This document shows, in pieces, positions 34,988-44,075 of a DNA stretch of 64,000 bases. This DNA is from Pedobacter sp. L105. Lineage in GTDB: Bacteria; Bacteroidota; Bacteroidia; Sphingobacteriales; Sphingobacteriaceae. The DNA lies in contig NZ_LMUP01000001.1 in the NCBI RefSeq assembly GCF_009765875.1, positions 124,001 to 188,000 on the forward strand, read 5' to 3'. A program made the translations under genes and the position numbers. The stretch's first letter is position 1, and the number at the start of each line of letters is the position of its first letter. The notes under the pieces were generated by a model that ran no database searches, was not told the DNA's origin, and was given only the letters and a program-made list of their open reading frames with translations.

Positions 34988-35914
34988 TCATGAATTGCTG
35001 TCTTCCATGAACCGAATGATACGGTAAAAAGTTTCGTTAACAGGAGTGGGAATGCAGTATGTTTTACCCATTTCTATCACAGTACCTGCAAAGGTATCTA
35101 CTTCTGTTTTTCGTCCTGCTTCTATGTCTTGTAACATTGATGTTTTCCCAATTGGGGAGAGGGTTTCGACTATTTTAAGGCAGTCGTTAATGTCATTCTC
35201 TGTTAAGTCGATTCCGCATTGCTGTGAGATTTGTACAACTTCCCGTGCAGCCATAACCAGCAGTTCTCTTGCGGGGGATGGACTTTGAAATGCCTGATAA
35301 GAACTGCGGAGAATGGCAGATGCCTGGTTAATCCCCACGTTAAGCATGAATTTGCTCCACATTGCGCGCTCTATATTAGCAGGATTCATATAGGGTATAC
35401 CGGTACGGTCAAACAGTTCTTTTAATGCGGTTACATTTACAGAGGATGCGCCGTTGGTTTTTTCTCCGAATACGATCCGTCCCATATTTGCATAAGTAAG
35501 GATGGTGCCTTCACGAACGGCATCCATGCCTACGGCATAAGCATGGATCAGGTGTTCCATGCCAATAGTTTTACCAATTAATTCTTCACTGCCAATACCA
35601 TTTAAAAGGGAAATAATTATCGTATCAGGCCCTACAAAAGATTGTAAATCCTGAATAGCCTGTTGAAGGACAGTGTATTTCACGGTAACAATGATCAGGT
35701 CGGCATAAGGGACCTGGCTTCCCGGACTTACATATTGGAAATTATGTTTTTTGCTATTGATAATTAATTCAGTTTTGCCGTAGGCTTCAATCCGTTTGGT
35801 ATCAGCAATGATCTTTACGTTATCGGGATTAACTTCCTGGAGCTTTGAAGCGTACATGCCTCCCAAAGCTCCAAGACCAAGTATATAAATGTTGTTTATT
35901 GTTTTTGCGGACAT
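34988..35914 (-). CDS. ketopantoate reductase family protein (2-dehydropantoate 2-reductase)
   Basis: NADPH-dependent reductase of 308 residues that makes pantoate for coenzyme A, or a related family member. The Rossmann start is NIYILGLGALGGMYASKLQE (GxGxxG), IISLLNGIGSEELIGKTI follows, and the C-terminal ApbA_C domain has the catalytic-lysine region ERAMWSKFMLNVGINQASAI. Second-domain residues such as DIEAGRKTEVDTFAGTVIEM complete the family pattern. No panB or panC is nearby, so the pantoate role is inferred from family only. It has an A/T-rich upstream region. Confidence 0.9.
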   Translation of the reverse strand: MSAKTINNIYILGLGALGGMYASKLQEVNPDNVKIIADTKRIEAYGKTELIINSKKHNFQYVSPGSQVPYADLIIVTVKYTVLQQAIQDLQSFVGPDTIIISLLNGIGSEELIGKTIGMEHLIHAYAVGMDAVREGTILTYANMGRIVFGEKTNGASSVNVTALKELFDRTGIPYMNPANIERAMWSKFMLNVGINQASAILRSSYQAFQSPSPARELLVMAAREVVQISQQCGIDLTENDINDCLKIVETLSPIGKTSMLQDIEAGRKTEVDTFAGTVIEMGKTYCIPTPVNETFYRIIRFMEDSNS

Positions 35915-35985
35915 GTAAAATACTATAATGAATTTCCGCTAAGGTATAACTTAGAGTGAAACACTATTGTTGTTTCCGTGTCTTT

Positions 35986-36963
35986 TTATTGTTGCTGTTG
36001 TTGCTGGATTTGCTGCATCAGTTCCAGGTTACGGCGGTAACTATTGCCCTGTACAATTGGTGCGGCCGGTTGTTCAGGTTCAATTTCCACAATCGGGTCA
36101 AGCTGTTCGGTAACGCCATTATCGTAACTTACAATAACCTGCACAGTTAGTTTATGACTGGAAGGGCCTTTGTATACACCTTTTACCGGGGAGCAATCAT
36201 TAAAACTTCTGCCAAAGGCAAGCCTTACATAAGTTTCATTTGCGATACAGTTATTGGTAGGGTCGAGGCCCAGCCATCCATAAGAAGGAATGTAGGCTTC
36301 AACCCAGGCATGTGTAGCTCCTTCACCTCTCATGCCGTTTTTATTTGGGCAGATGTAACCACTTACATATTTCGCGGGAATGTTTGCCATGCGCAGCATT
36401 TGTGATAAAATATGCGCAAAATCCTGGCATACGCCCGCTTTTAGCTGCCATATTTCATCTAATTTAGTTTGTACCGTGGTTACTCCCTGGATATAATTAA
36501 ACTGTTCATAAACATAGTTGCAGTAATTCAGTGCTGTTTGGTAGGGGGTAGATTCCTTTTTCAGCAAACCGTCCATGATGCCTTGCAGTTCAGGTAAACT
36601 ATTAAAGGCTTCCCACTTTAAATAATCTATGTAAGGAACATGAAAGCGCAGGTTCTGTAAATCTGTCCATTCCAGTTCACTAAAAATCGTGTCTATGGGT
36701 AGTGCTTTTGGTGTAGTGGATACCGTCAGTTCAGAATAGATCTCGAGTTCCCTGTGGCGCTCGCTATAAGTGAAAAAACCTACTTTATTACCGTAATAAT
36801 CAATAAAAGTATCTACTCTGGGGTGTCCGGAAATCTTGAGGTCGTGTTTAAGTACTTTCTGGTATTCATCCTCCTTGGGATATAAAATAATATGGTTTAC
36901 ACTGTCCTTTACTAAGGCTTCATAAGTGTATCTGGTGATATGTTTGATGTTAAATTCAGGCAT
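35986..36963 (-). CDS. transglutaminase-like cysteine protease/amidase family protein
   Basis: 325 residues with an N-terminal beta-sandwich (about 1-110, Bact_transglu_N) and a transglutaminase core (about 150-260). The catalytic triad is visible: Cys in LKAGVCQDFAHILSQMLRM, His in GATHAWVEAYIPSYGW, Asp in LGLDPTNN. The C-terminal 40 residues are rich in P and Q and end in a poly-Q tract. It is the last gene of a minus-strand operon with the alpha-E and ATP-grasp genes, a known association thought to process or cleave a small peptide. No signal peptide. Confidence 0.94.
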   Translation of the reverse strand: MPEFNIKHITRYTYEALVKDSVNHIILYPKEDEYQKVLKHDLKISGHPRVDTFIDYYGNKVGFFTYSERHRELEIYSELTVSTTPKALPIDTIFSELEWTDLQNLRFHVPYIDYLKWEAFNSLPELQGIMDGLLKKESTPYQTALNYCNYVYEQFNYIQGVTTVQTKLDEIWQLKAGVCQDFAHILSQMLRMANIPAKYVSGYICPNKNGMRGEGATHAWVEAYIPSYGWLGLDPTNNCIANETYVRLAFGRSFNDCSPVKGVYKGPSSHKLTVQVIVSYDNGVTEQLDPIVEIEPEQPAAPIVQGNSYRRNLELMQQIQQQQQQ

Positions 36964-36974
36964 GACAATGAAAA

Positions 36975-37907
36975 TTAGGACAAAGAAAAACAGTTATGGT
37001 TAAAGGCATTCCCAATGCCAAACAGCTCTGATTTGATCTCAGCAAGATAGAGATGGAGGTCGCCCTGTTTCAAACCTTTTATAGAACTGTATTTTACCTT
37101 ACTCTGCAGGCGTCCGATTAAAAAGGACAGGTTGCCCGCGTTAATATGTCCTCCGCTTTTTAACAGGTCAAAGTACTTGATCAGCTGGTTTAGCGAATAG
37201 ATTACAGACCTGGGGAACTGGTTGTTCAGTACTACCTGGGCCAATACATTTTCGGCTTCAAAGCCCTGTCGGTATGTGCGGAGATATAATTCATACCCTC
37301 CGATAGACAGCAGCAGATGTTTCCAGTAACTGGTATTGGTGAGCAGATCAGGATTATGATCTACCGATCCGAATTTAACATCCAGGATGTTTACCGACTG
37401 GATACCGCGTTCCAGGTATTTCCCCAAACGCATAAAGCTGGTTCCCTCATTGCGGGCCATCGTAATTTCGGTAGTGCCATAAAAAAGCATCCCCTGTTTG
37501 ATCAGGATATCCAATACTGAAATCGGGTCGTCCTTTTTTAGCATGTTGTTCAATTTTGGATCTTTGATGGTATGGTAGTACTCGTTCAGGCACTGCCATA
37601 CATCTTTGGTAATGTGATCCTGTACGCTTCTGGCATTCTCCCGCACCTGGGTGATCATATTAATTATAGAATGCGGATTGTTTTTGTCCGTTACCATATA
37701 CTGCAGCACTGTACGGCTGTTGTATTCAATTTTTTCCAGGTGTTCATTGTCTGATCCGCAATAGATACGGATTACCGGGCTCCATGAAAACTCTGCTACG
37801 GCATCCTGTGAGGAAGCGTAATTTATTTTAAGCATGCGCAGCATACCGTCCGTTCTTTCAATATAACGGCTTATCCAATATAAACTTTCAGCTACTCTGC
37901 TTAACAT
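36975..37907 (-). CDS. alpha-E domain protein
   Basis: All-helical protein of 310 residues of the alpha-E (COG2307) family. The start LSRVAESLYWISRYIERTDG and the repeated helices with conserved acidic and arginine residues (FMRLGKYLERGIQSVNILDV) match the family's pattern. Its chemistry is unknown; in comparative work on amidoligases, alpha-E is always found with the circularly permuted ATP-grasp and a transglutaminase, which suggests it supports the same product. It lies 18 bases after the ATP-grasp gene and 11 bases before the transglutaminase gene. Confidence 0.93.
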   Translation of the reverse strand: MLSRVAESLYWISRYIERTDGMLRMLKINYASSQDAVAEFSWSPVIRIYCGSDNEHLEKIEYNSRTVLQYMVTDKNNPHSIINMITQVRENARSVQDHITKDVWQCLNEYYHTIKDPKLNNMLKKDDPISVLDILIKQGMLFYGTTEITMARNEGTSFMRLGKYLERGIQSVNILDVKFGSVDHNPDLLTNTSYWKHLLLSIGGYELYLRTYRQGFEAENVLAQVVLNNQFPRSVIYSLNQLIKYFDLLKSGGHINAGNLSFLIGRLQSKVKYSSIKGLKQGDLHLYLAEIKSELFGIGNAFNHNCFSLS

Positions 37908-37925
37908 ATTATTCTATCATTTAAT

Positions 37926-39374
37926 TTAAGAAAGTACCCATGTATCTTTACTGCCACCACCCTGTGAGCTATTTACTACTAATGAACCTTCTTTGAGGGC
38001 TACGCGGGTTAATCCACCAGGCACAATAGTAATCCCATTAGGGCCACATAGTGCAAATGGCCTGAAATCAACCCTTCGGGGCTGCAAAACGCCCTGCATA
38101 TAACAAGGTGCCGAGGAAAGACTGATGGTGGGTTGGGCGATAAACTGCCGCGGATCTTTAATGATCTCTAATTTATACTCCTCAATTTCTTCCGGTGTAG
38201 CGGCATGTCCCATCAGCATTCCGTAACCTCCGCTGCCATTGGTTTGTTTCACCACCATATTGGTGATGTTGGCGAATACATATTCTCTTTCGTCTTTGTT
38301 TTTTAACTGGTAGGTAGGTACGTTTTTCAATATGGGCTCTTCGTTTAAGTAGTATTTGATCATGTCTGGCACATAGACATAAACTGCTTTATCATCGGCT
38401 ACGCCATTACCTACTGCGTTTACGATCGTTACATTTCCTTTCCGGTAAGCATTCATTAAACCGGCTACTCCCAGCAGACTATTAGGGTTAAATACCAGCG
38501 GATCGAGATACTCGTCATCTACCCTGCGGTAAATAACATCTACCTGTTGTAATCCGGCGGTTGTTTTCATAAATACTTTATGGTCTTCAACGATCAGATC
38601 GGGACCTTCTACCAGTTCAATGCCCATGAGGCGGGCCAGGGTAGTATGTTCGAAATAGGCGGAGTTAAAACTGCCTGGACTTAGCAGCACAATTGTAGGG
38701 TCGGCCACCTGTCTTGGCGATAAGGCCCTCAAATTATTATACAATATATTGGGATATTCCGTTACGCTCCTCACCCTGCACTGCGGCAAAAGATCGGGAA
38801 ACAAACGTTTGGTGATTTCCCTGTTTTCGAGCATATAACTTACGCCCGATGGGGTGCGTACATTATCTTCAAGGATATAATAGGTCCCATCATTGTCCCT
38901 GATCAGGTCTATTCCTGCAATATGGATATAGATATCGTGGGGCACTTTAACATTGACCATTTCACGAAGAAAATGCGGGCAGGAATAAATAATGTCGATG
39001 GGGACTATGCCATCCTTGATAATGAACTGGTCGCTATAAACGTCTTTTAAAAAGAGGTTGAGTGCCGTTACCCTTTGTTTAATTCCTTTTTCAATAAATT
39101 CCCATTCGGCGGCATTAATAATCCTGGGGATAATATCAAAAGGGAATATCTTTTCAATGCCTTCTCCGCTGTTATAAACAGTAAATGTGATCCCCTGGCT
39201 CATAAAAAGAACTTTGGAAAGTTCCTCCTTTTTGTTTAATTCTTCTGTTGATTCCAGGTCCAGGTGGTCCATCACCTTTTTATACTCAATCCTGACCTGT
39301 TTTGACTGATCAAACATCTCATCCCAGGTGTTATTTGGCAAGTTATATGATTCTGTGTGTTTGTTTTTAGTCAT
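37926..39374 (-). CDS. circularly permuted type 2 ATP-grasp protein
   Basis: 482 residues of the COG2308 family, thought to be a peptide ligase that joins an amino acid to a small molecule or peptide. Family features seen: GVSYMLENREITKRLFPDLL (ATP-grasp strand with N and R), VIYRRVDDEYLDPLVF, the KQTNGSGGYGMLMG glycine loop that binds the ATP phosphates, and QPTISLSSAPCYMQG. The domain order is rotated compared with standard ATP-grasp. It is the first gene of the minus-strand operon and is divergent from the Anbu peptidase gene. Confidence 0.94.
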   Translation of the reverse strand: MTKNKHTESYNLPNNTWDEMFDQSKQVRIEYKKVMDHLDLESTEELNKKEELSKVLFMSQGITFTVYNSGEGIEKIFPFDIIPRIINAAEWEFIEKGIKQRVTALNLFLKDVYSDQFIIKDGIVPIDIIYSCPHFLREMVNVKVPHDIYIHIAGIDLIRDNDGTYYILEDNVRTPSGVSYMLENREITKRLFPDLLPQCRVRSVTEYPNILYNNLRALSPRQVADPTIVLLSPGSFNSAYFEHTTLARLMGIELVEGPDLIVEDHKVFMKTTAGLQQVDVIYRRVDDEYLDPLVFNPNSLLGVAGLMNAYRKGNVTIVNAVGNGVADDKAVYVYVPDMIKYYLNEEPILKNVPTYQLKNKDEREYVFANITNMVVKQTNGSGGYGMLMGHAATPEEIEEYKLEIIKDPRQFIAQPTISLSSAPCYMQGVLQPRRVDFRPFALCGPNGITIVPGGLTRVALKEGSLVVNSSQGGGSKDTWVLS

Positions 39375-39582
39375 TGTAGCCAGATAAAGTAAAAATTCAT
39401 TGAAATATAGTGAAATGCAATCTAAATAAATATGGTTTTTGAATAAAATACAAAGGTTTTTTATCGATTTGAGGTGGATTAATAATTGTTAAATTATAAA
39501 TGATGAATAATGTAATTAAAATAAAATTTTTATATAGATTGATCAATATATTTGGTTCGATTTTTTTAGTAAAACCGTTAGA

Positions 39583-40326
39583 ATGACATATTGTTTAGGG
39601 ATAAAAGTTAAAGAAGGATTAGTTGCGATAGCCGATACAAGAATTACTTCAGGCACAGAGACCACGGAGAAAAAGAAAATATATATAGAGCAAAAGGATA
39701 AATACTCTTTGTTTATCATGACCAGCGGATTGAGGTCGGTTAGGGATAAAGCAGTCTTATATTTCAAGGAGCGGATAGATGAAGGTATAGAACACAATAA
39801 ATTGTACAAAGCTGTGAATGATTTCGGCGAACAGGTAAAGCGGGTAGCGAGGGAAGATAGGGAGTCACTGGAGAAAGCAGGTTTTAAGTTTAACCTGAAT
39901 ACGATTATCGGCGGGCAGCTGAAGGATGATGATGAGCACAAGCTGTTTTTATTGTATCCTGAAGGAAACTGGGTAGAGTTAGGTCAGGGTGCTCCCTTTG
40001 TGATCATTGGTAATTCTGGGCATGGAAAGGCGATCTTAAACAGGACGCTGACCAACGATTCGAGTATGCACCTGGCCTTAAAAAGCGGTTTTCTTTCTTT
40101 TGACTCTACCCGTGCAAGTGCCAATGATGTGGATTTCCCTATAGATGTGGCCCTATACCGCAATAATAGTTTTGATATGGTAGAACACAGGTATACTAAA
40201 AAAGACCTGGAGAGTATTTCGGAACAGTGGGCCGAAGAGTTAAAAGCAGCGTTGAATCATATTCCTAATGAATGGATGGAAGCTGCTTTTAGTCAAATTA
40301 AAACACCTAATGATGAAGAATTATGA
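39583..40326 (+). CDS. Anbu-type proteasome-like peptidase
   Basis: Ntn-hydrolase of 247 residues related to proteasome beta subunits (Anbu/BPH, COG3484). The N-terminus MTYCLGIKVKEGLVAIADTR exposes Thr-2 after Met removal, the nucleophile position; the following TRITSGTETTEKKKIY and LFIMTSGLRSVRDKAV strands match the fold, with a Gly-rich IVIGNSGHGKAIL loop. It is unusually short of the full-length proteasome core. It starts 208 bases from the divergent ATP-grasp operon and overlaps the next transglutaminase by four bases (ATGA). Probably cleaves the product of the ligase. Confidence 0.93.
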   Translation: MTYCLGIKVKEGLVAIADTRITSGTETTEKKKIYIEQKDKYSLFIMTSGLRSVRDKAVLYFKERIDEGIEHNKLYKAVNDFGEQVKRVAREDRESLEKAGFKFNLNTIIGGQLKDDDEHKLFLLYPEGNWVELGQGAPFVIIGNSGHGKAILNRTLTNDSSMHLALKSGFLSFDSTRASANDVDFPIDVALYRNNSFDMVEHRYTKKDLESISEQWAEELKAALNHIPNEWMEAAFSQIKTPNDEEL

Positions 40327-41162
40327 AATTTGAAGTTTCTGCCACTGTAGTTTATGAAGCGCTATCGCCTTCAACACTGATTTTAAATTTACAGCCTTTT
40401 AAATCCGATAAGCAAATAGTGATCAGCGAAACGCTGTTTTCCCATCCGGAATTGAAGATGAAGGAGCTGAATGCCATATCCCGGGAGAAAAGGTTTAAGA
40501 TCATTGAGTTTCCAAATACAGGGGTAGTAACGCTGACTTATAAAGCTACGGTAGAAAACGAGGTGAAGGTGATCCCTGCAGAACAACTTGAAGACGTGCC
40601 TATCAGTTTGATGCCTGCGGAAGCACTGTTTTATCTGAACCCAAGCAGATACTGCCAGTCGGACCGCCTATACCGTTTCGCCTTTAATAAATTTGGTAAT
40701 ATTGAACATGCTTATCAGAAAGTGATGGCCATCCGCGATTGGATCTACACCAATGTACAATATGGCGGATATACCACGCCTCAAACTTCAGCTTACGATA
40801 CAATTACTGAGCAGGTAGGGGTATGCCGCGATTTTGCACATCTGGGTATCGCTTTATGCCGGGCATTAACTATTCCTGCACGGTATTTTACCTGTTATGC
40901 TTATTTGCTTAACCCACCAGATTTTCATGCTTGTTTTGAAGCTTATCTGGGCGGGCACTGGGTGGTTGTAGATGCTACAAAGCTGGCACCGATTAACGGT
41001 CTGGTTAAGATTGCCTCAGGCGCAGACGCTACAGATACTGCGTTTGCCGGTATTTTTGGTAACTTACAGTTCAGAAGTTTGGTTGTAAATTCCGTTTTAT
41101 TAGAAGGTGATTTTCAAAGCGTAGACGCTAATACTACTAAACAGGGGTATTCTTACGTTTAA
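40323..41162 (+). CDS. transglutaminase-like protein, second of the cluster
   Basis: 279-residue member of the same superfamily as the enzyme at 35986, but of a shorter type without the Q-rich tail. The catalytic Cys is in QVGVCRDFAHLGIALCRALT, His in PDFHACFEAYLGGHW and the Asp in VVVDATKL. The N-terminal 110 residues are a beta domain (AAEQ..., like IVISETLFSHPELKMKEL). Translationally coupled to the Anbu gene, so the two act as a unit. Differing Cys contexts between the two transglutaminases suggest different substrates. Confidence 0.93.
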   Translation: MKFEVSATVVYEALSPSTLILNLQPFKSDKQIVISETLFSHPELKMKELNAISREKRFKIIEFPNTGVVTLTYKATVENEVKVIPAEQLEDVPISLMPAEALFYLNPSRYCQSDRLYRFAFNKFGNIEHAYQKVMAIRDWIYTNVQYGGYTTPQTSAYDTITEQVGVCRDFAHLGIALCRALTIPARYFTCYAYLLNPPDFHACFEAYLGGHWVVVDATKLAPINGLVKIASGADATDTAFAGIFGNLQFRSLVVNSVLLEGDFQSVDANTTKQGYSYV

Positions 41163-41425
41163 ATCTCGTTTTCATTATGGTAATTCCTGTTGCGGCTTTG
41201 GTTTTATAAATTTTCTGCTGTTAATGCTGATTGTTAGTGCGGTTATTTTCCGTGATTTTAAATTTATTTAGATTTTTATTAGATTTAGTTAGTCTGATCG
41301 ACCTAATTATGTGTCTTTATGGTGAATTGACCGAAAAATGAATTAATTTGATTCTTTGTTGAGTGAAATTGCCGCTGGCAGGTTAGTCAGAGTTATGTAT
41401 TGTCCATTTATTATTTATTTATAAC

Positions 41426-42664
41426 ATGAAAAGAAGAGAACTTGTAAAAGGTTTAGCAGCTCTGCCCCTTGCAGGGGGATTAATCGGCAGCGGATTGTCT
41501 GTATTTGCAGCAGATAAACCAGCGGCAAAATCAAAATCTTTGGAGCCAACGGAGCCGAAACGTGATTTTTTTAAGGAGCTGGGTGTAACCCCCGTTATTA
41601 ATGCAGCAGCAACAATGACGTTTTTATCAGGTTCTTTGATGCTGCCAGAAGTAATGGATGCCATTAACTCTACCAGTCATCACTTTGCAAATATGTATGA
41701 ACTGCAGGATAAAGTAGGCGCAAAGATCGCTGAGATGCTGCATGTTGAAGCGGCTATGGTTACTTCGGGTGCGGCTTGTGCTTTATTGCTTGGAACTGCA
41801 GCTTGTATAACCGGTACAGATAAAGAAAAGATCAAAACGATTCCTAATCTTCCTGGTGAGCGTAAAGAAGTGATCATACAGAAATCCCACCGTTACCTAT
41901 TTGACCAGGCAATCACCACTACAGGAGCTAAACTGATTGAGGTTACAGGTAAAGCAGAAATGGACGCGGCCTTTAACTCTAATACAGTGATGGCTTTATT
42001 TTACAATGCCGGTGATGTTAGTTCTGATCCGATAAGTCATGAAGATTTTATAGCGATTGCTAAAAAACATAATGTTCCTTCTTTCATAGACGCAGCAGCA
42101 GATGTGCCGCCGGTAGAAAACCTGTTTAAGTTCCAAAAATTAGGCTTTGATCTGGTTACTTTTTCTGGTGGAAAAATGATCAGGGGCCCTCAAAGTGCGG
42201 GATTGTTATTTGGACGTAAAGACCTGATCGAGGCAGCTAAGTTAAACCATAGTCCTAATGAGGCGCCAATCGGCAGACCGATGAAGGTGAATAAAGAGGA
42301 GATGTTTGGTATGTATGCCGCATTAAAAGCTTACCTGGAAAGGGATCATAAAAAAGAATGGCAGGATTGGCTGGACCGTGCCGCGCATATGTCTAAAATA
42401 TTTGAAACAGTAGCTTCTGTTAAGGCTGTAACTACCATTAGTAAAGGACCGGCAAACGCATTTCCGGGAATTTCTGTGACCTGGGATGAAACTAAAGTTA
42501 AAGTAAGCCCTCCGCAGGTGATAAAAGCACTGAAAGATGGAACGCCAAGTATTGTAGTCAATGGAAATAATAAAGGGTTAAACGTAGGGATTGTATTGTT
42601 GCGTCCTGAAGAAGTTGACCTGGTAGCTAACCGGATCAAAGAAGAGCTGAAAAAAGCCGTATAA
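41426..42664 (+). CDS. Tat-exported SelA-like PLP-dependent enzyme
   Basis: PLP-dependent fold-type I enzyme of 412 residues in the selenocysteine-synthase/D-glucosaminate-6-phosphate-ammonia-lyase-like family. The N-terminus MKRRELVKGLAALPLAGGLI is a twin-arginine signal (RR then L, hydrophobic core), predicting export in folded form. The PLP lysine is K250 in LVTFSGGKMIRGPQSAGLL, and the family's YNAGDVSSDPISHEDFIAIA and AAADVPPVENLFKFQKLG frame the cofactor site. It is followed at 24 bases by a BASS-family transporter. The substrate is unknown; sulfur or selenium chemistry is unlikely without SelB. Confidence 0.9.
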   Translation: MKRRELVKGLAALPLAGGLIGSGLSVFAADKPAAKSKSLEPTEPKRDFFKELGVTPVINAAATMTFLSGSLMLPEVMDAINSTSHHFANMYELQDKVGAKIAEMLHVEAAMVTSGAACALLLGTAACITGTDKEKIKTIPNLPGERKEVIIQKSHRYLFDQAITTTGAKLIEVTGKAEMDAAFNSNTVMALFYNAGDVSSDPISHEDFIAIAKKHNVPSFIDAAADVPPVENLFKFQKLGFDLVTFSGGKMIRGPQSAGLLFGRKDLIEAAKLNHSPNEAPIGRPMKVNKEEMFGMYAALKAYLERDHKKEWQDWLDRAAHMSKIFETVASVKAVTTISKGPANAFPGISVTWDETKVKVSPPQVIKALKDGTPSIVVNGNNKGLNVGIVLLRPEEVDLVANRIKEELKKAV

Positions 42665-42688
42665 AAATATAATAAAACCAAATATACT

Positions 42689-43807
42689 GTGAACAAAATT
42701 AATCTTTACAAGATAGCTATGGGTTTAGCTGCCTTATGTCTGGCAGCAACTTTAATCATTGCTTTAACATCCGGTCTTGCTTCTGCAGGACCGGTGTTGA
42801 TTGCTTTTTTCATCCTGCTGGCCCTGGGATTCAGAGGCTTTGATACTTTAAAAGGCTTCGCTTATACTACCGTGATTTTTGCTGCAGTAACCACAGCCTT
42901 GTATTATCCAACTCATTTTGTTGAATTTAACGGATTTAAGTTTGCGGTACTGATCACGCCGCTCATTCAGGTGATCATGTTTGGCATGGGAACTTCCATG
43001 AGTATCCGCGATTTTGCTGGTGTAGTTAAAATGCCTAAAGGTGTATTCATCGGTGTTTTCAGCCATTTTTTGATTATGCCATTGCTGGGCTTTACCCTGG
43101 CAAGCATCAGCGGCTTTAAACCTGAAATTGCAGCGGGAATTATCCTGATTGGTTGTTCTCCAAATGGAATGGCATCCAATGTAATTTCTTACCTGGCAAA
43201 AGCTAACCTGGCTTTATCCATTACTATCACCGCTGTTTCTACGATGCTGGCGCCTTTGCTTACCCCTTTGTTAATGAAAACACTGGCGGGTGCGTTTATA
43301 CAGATCAATGTAGGCAGTATGATGCTGGATATCACTAAAATGGTAATTATTCCTATTGCAGCAGGATTGCTGGTGAATAAATTGTTACACGGAAAAGCCA
43401 AATGGCTGGATACGGTTATGCCATTGGTGTCGATGTGCGGCATTGCTTTTATCATTGTGATCATTACTGCTGCGGGAAGGGACAGTCTGCTGGATATTGG
43501 CGTAAAGCTGATCCTGCTGGTACTGGTACATAACCTGCTGGGTTATACCTTTGGATATTGGTCGGGCAGGTTATTTAAAATGCAGGAACGCGATTGCCGA
43601 ACCATGGCTATTGAAGTGGGCATGCAAAACGGAGGTCTTGCTTCCGGATTGGCAAAGGCAATGGGGAAGATGGCTACTGTGGGACTTGCGCCGGCAGTTT
43701 TTGGGCCGCTGATGAATGTCACCGGATCGATCCTTGCTTCTTACTGGCACCGTAAACCGATCAAAGATGAACAGGTGATAACCGATCAGGCGCTCGTTGC
43801 TGATTAA
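42689..43807 (+). CDS. bile acid:sodium symporter (BASS)-family transporter
   Basis: Inner-membrane carrier of 372 residues with ten predicted helices, from a GTG start (an ATG at 42719 inside the first helix is the alternative). Sodium-site-like features are GIILIGCSPNGMASNVISYL and the crossing helices MPLVSMCGIAFIIVIITAAG. BASS proteins carry small organic anions, such as pyruvate, pantoate or bile acids. With the Tat-exported PLP enzyme before it, uptake of the product of that enzyme is a plausible role. A terminator follows at 43829. Confidence 0.9.
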   Translation: MNKINLYKIAMGLAALCLAATLIIALTSGLASAGPVLIAFFILLALGFRGFDTLKGFAYTTVIFAAVTTALYYPTHFVEFNGFKFAVLITPLIQVIMFGMGTSMSIRDFAGVVKMPKGVFIGVFSHFLIMPLLGFTLASISGFKPEIAAGIILIGCSPNGMASNVISYLAKANLALSITITAVSTMLAPLLTPLLMKTLAGAFIQINVGSMMLDITKMVIIPIAAGLLVNKLLHGKAKWLDTVMPLVSMCGIAFIIVIITAAGRDSLLDIGVKLILLVLVHNLLGYTFGYWSGRLFKMQERDCRTMAIEVGMQNGGLASGLAKAMGKMATVGLAPAVFGPLMNVTGSILASYWHRKPIKDEQVITDQALVAD

Positions 43808-43828
43808 AAAAAATAATTATATTCCATT

Positions 43829-43861
43829 AAAAAGGTCTCCGGTCAAATCGGGGGCCTTTTT
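43829..43861 (+). terminator. intrinsic terminator after the BASS gene
   Basis: AAAAAGG-CTCCGG and CGGGGG-CCTTTTT arms with a CAAAT-like loop and a T-run. It separates this gene pair from the oxidase operon. A second weak pair, CATGGGCT (43901-43908) and AGCCCATG (43935-43942), lies in the oxidase leader. Confidence 0.85.
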
Positions 43862-44075
43862 GTTTAGCGCACATTTGGTTTTTTTTGGTGATGAAGCTTA
43901 CATGGGCTGATGGTAATTCGTGATGTGAACGGTAAGCCCATGAAGATTTAGTAAAGCATTCGTATTTCAATCGTTAGGAAACTATCATTTCGTTGTGCGG
44001 TCTGAATGATTCTGATTTGTTACAGGCAAATATGTTAATGGCAAAACAATCCCTAAAAAGGGCTGTTAACAACAC

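Noticed and set aside
35986..36030. CAA/CAG tract as a microsatellite or repeat element
   Set aside because: It is the coding poly-Q tail of the transglutaminase protein and short; no evidence of repeat expansion.
39543..39941. 132-codon minus-strand frame over the Anbu gene start
   Set aside because: The serine/leucine-rich product mirrors the Anbu coding strand; Anbu motifs are clear.
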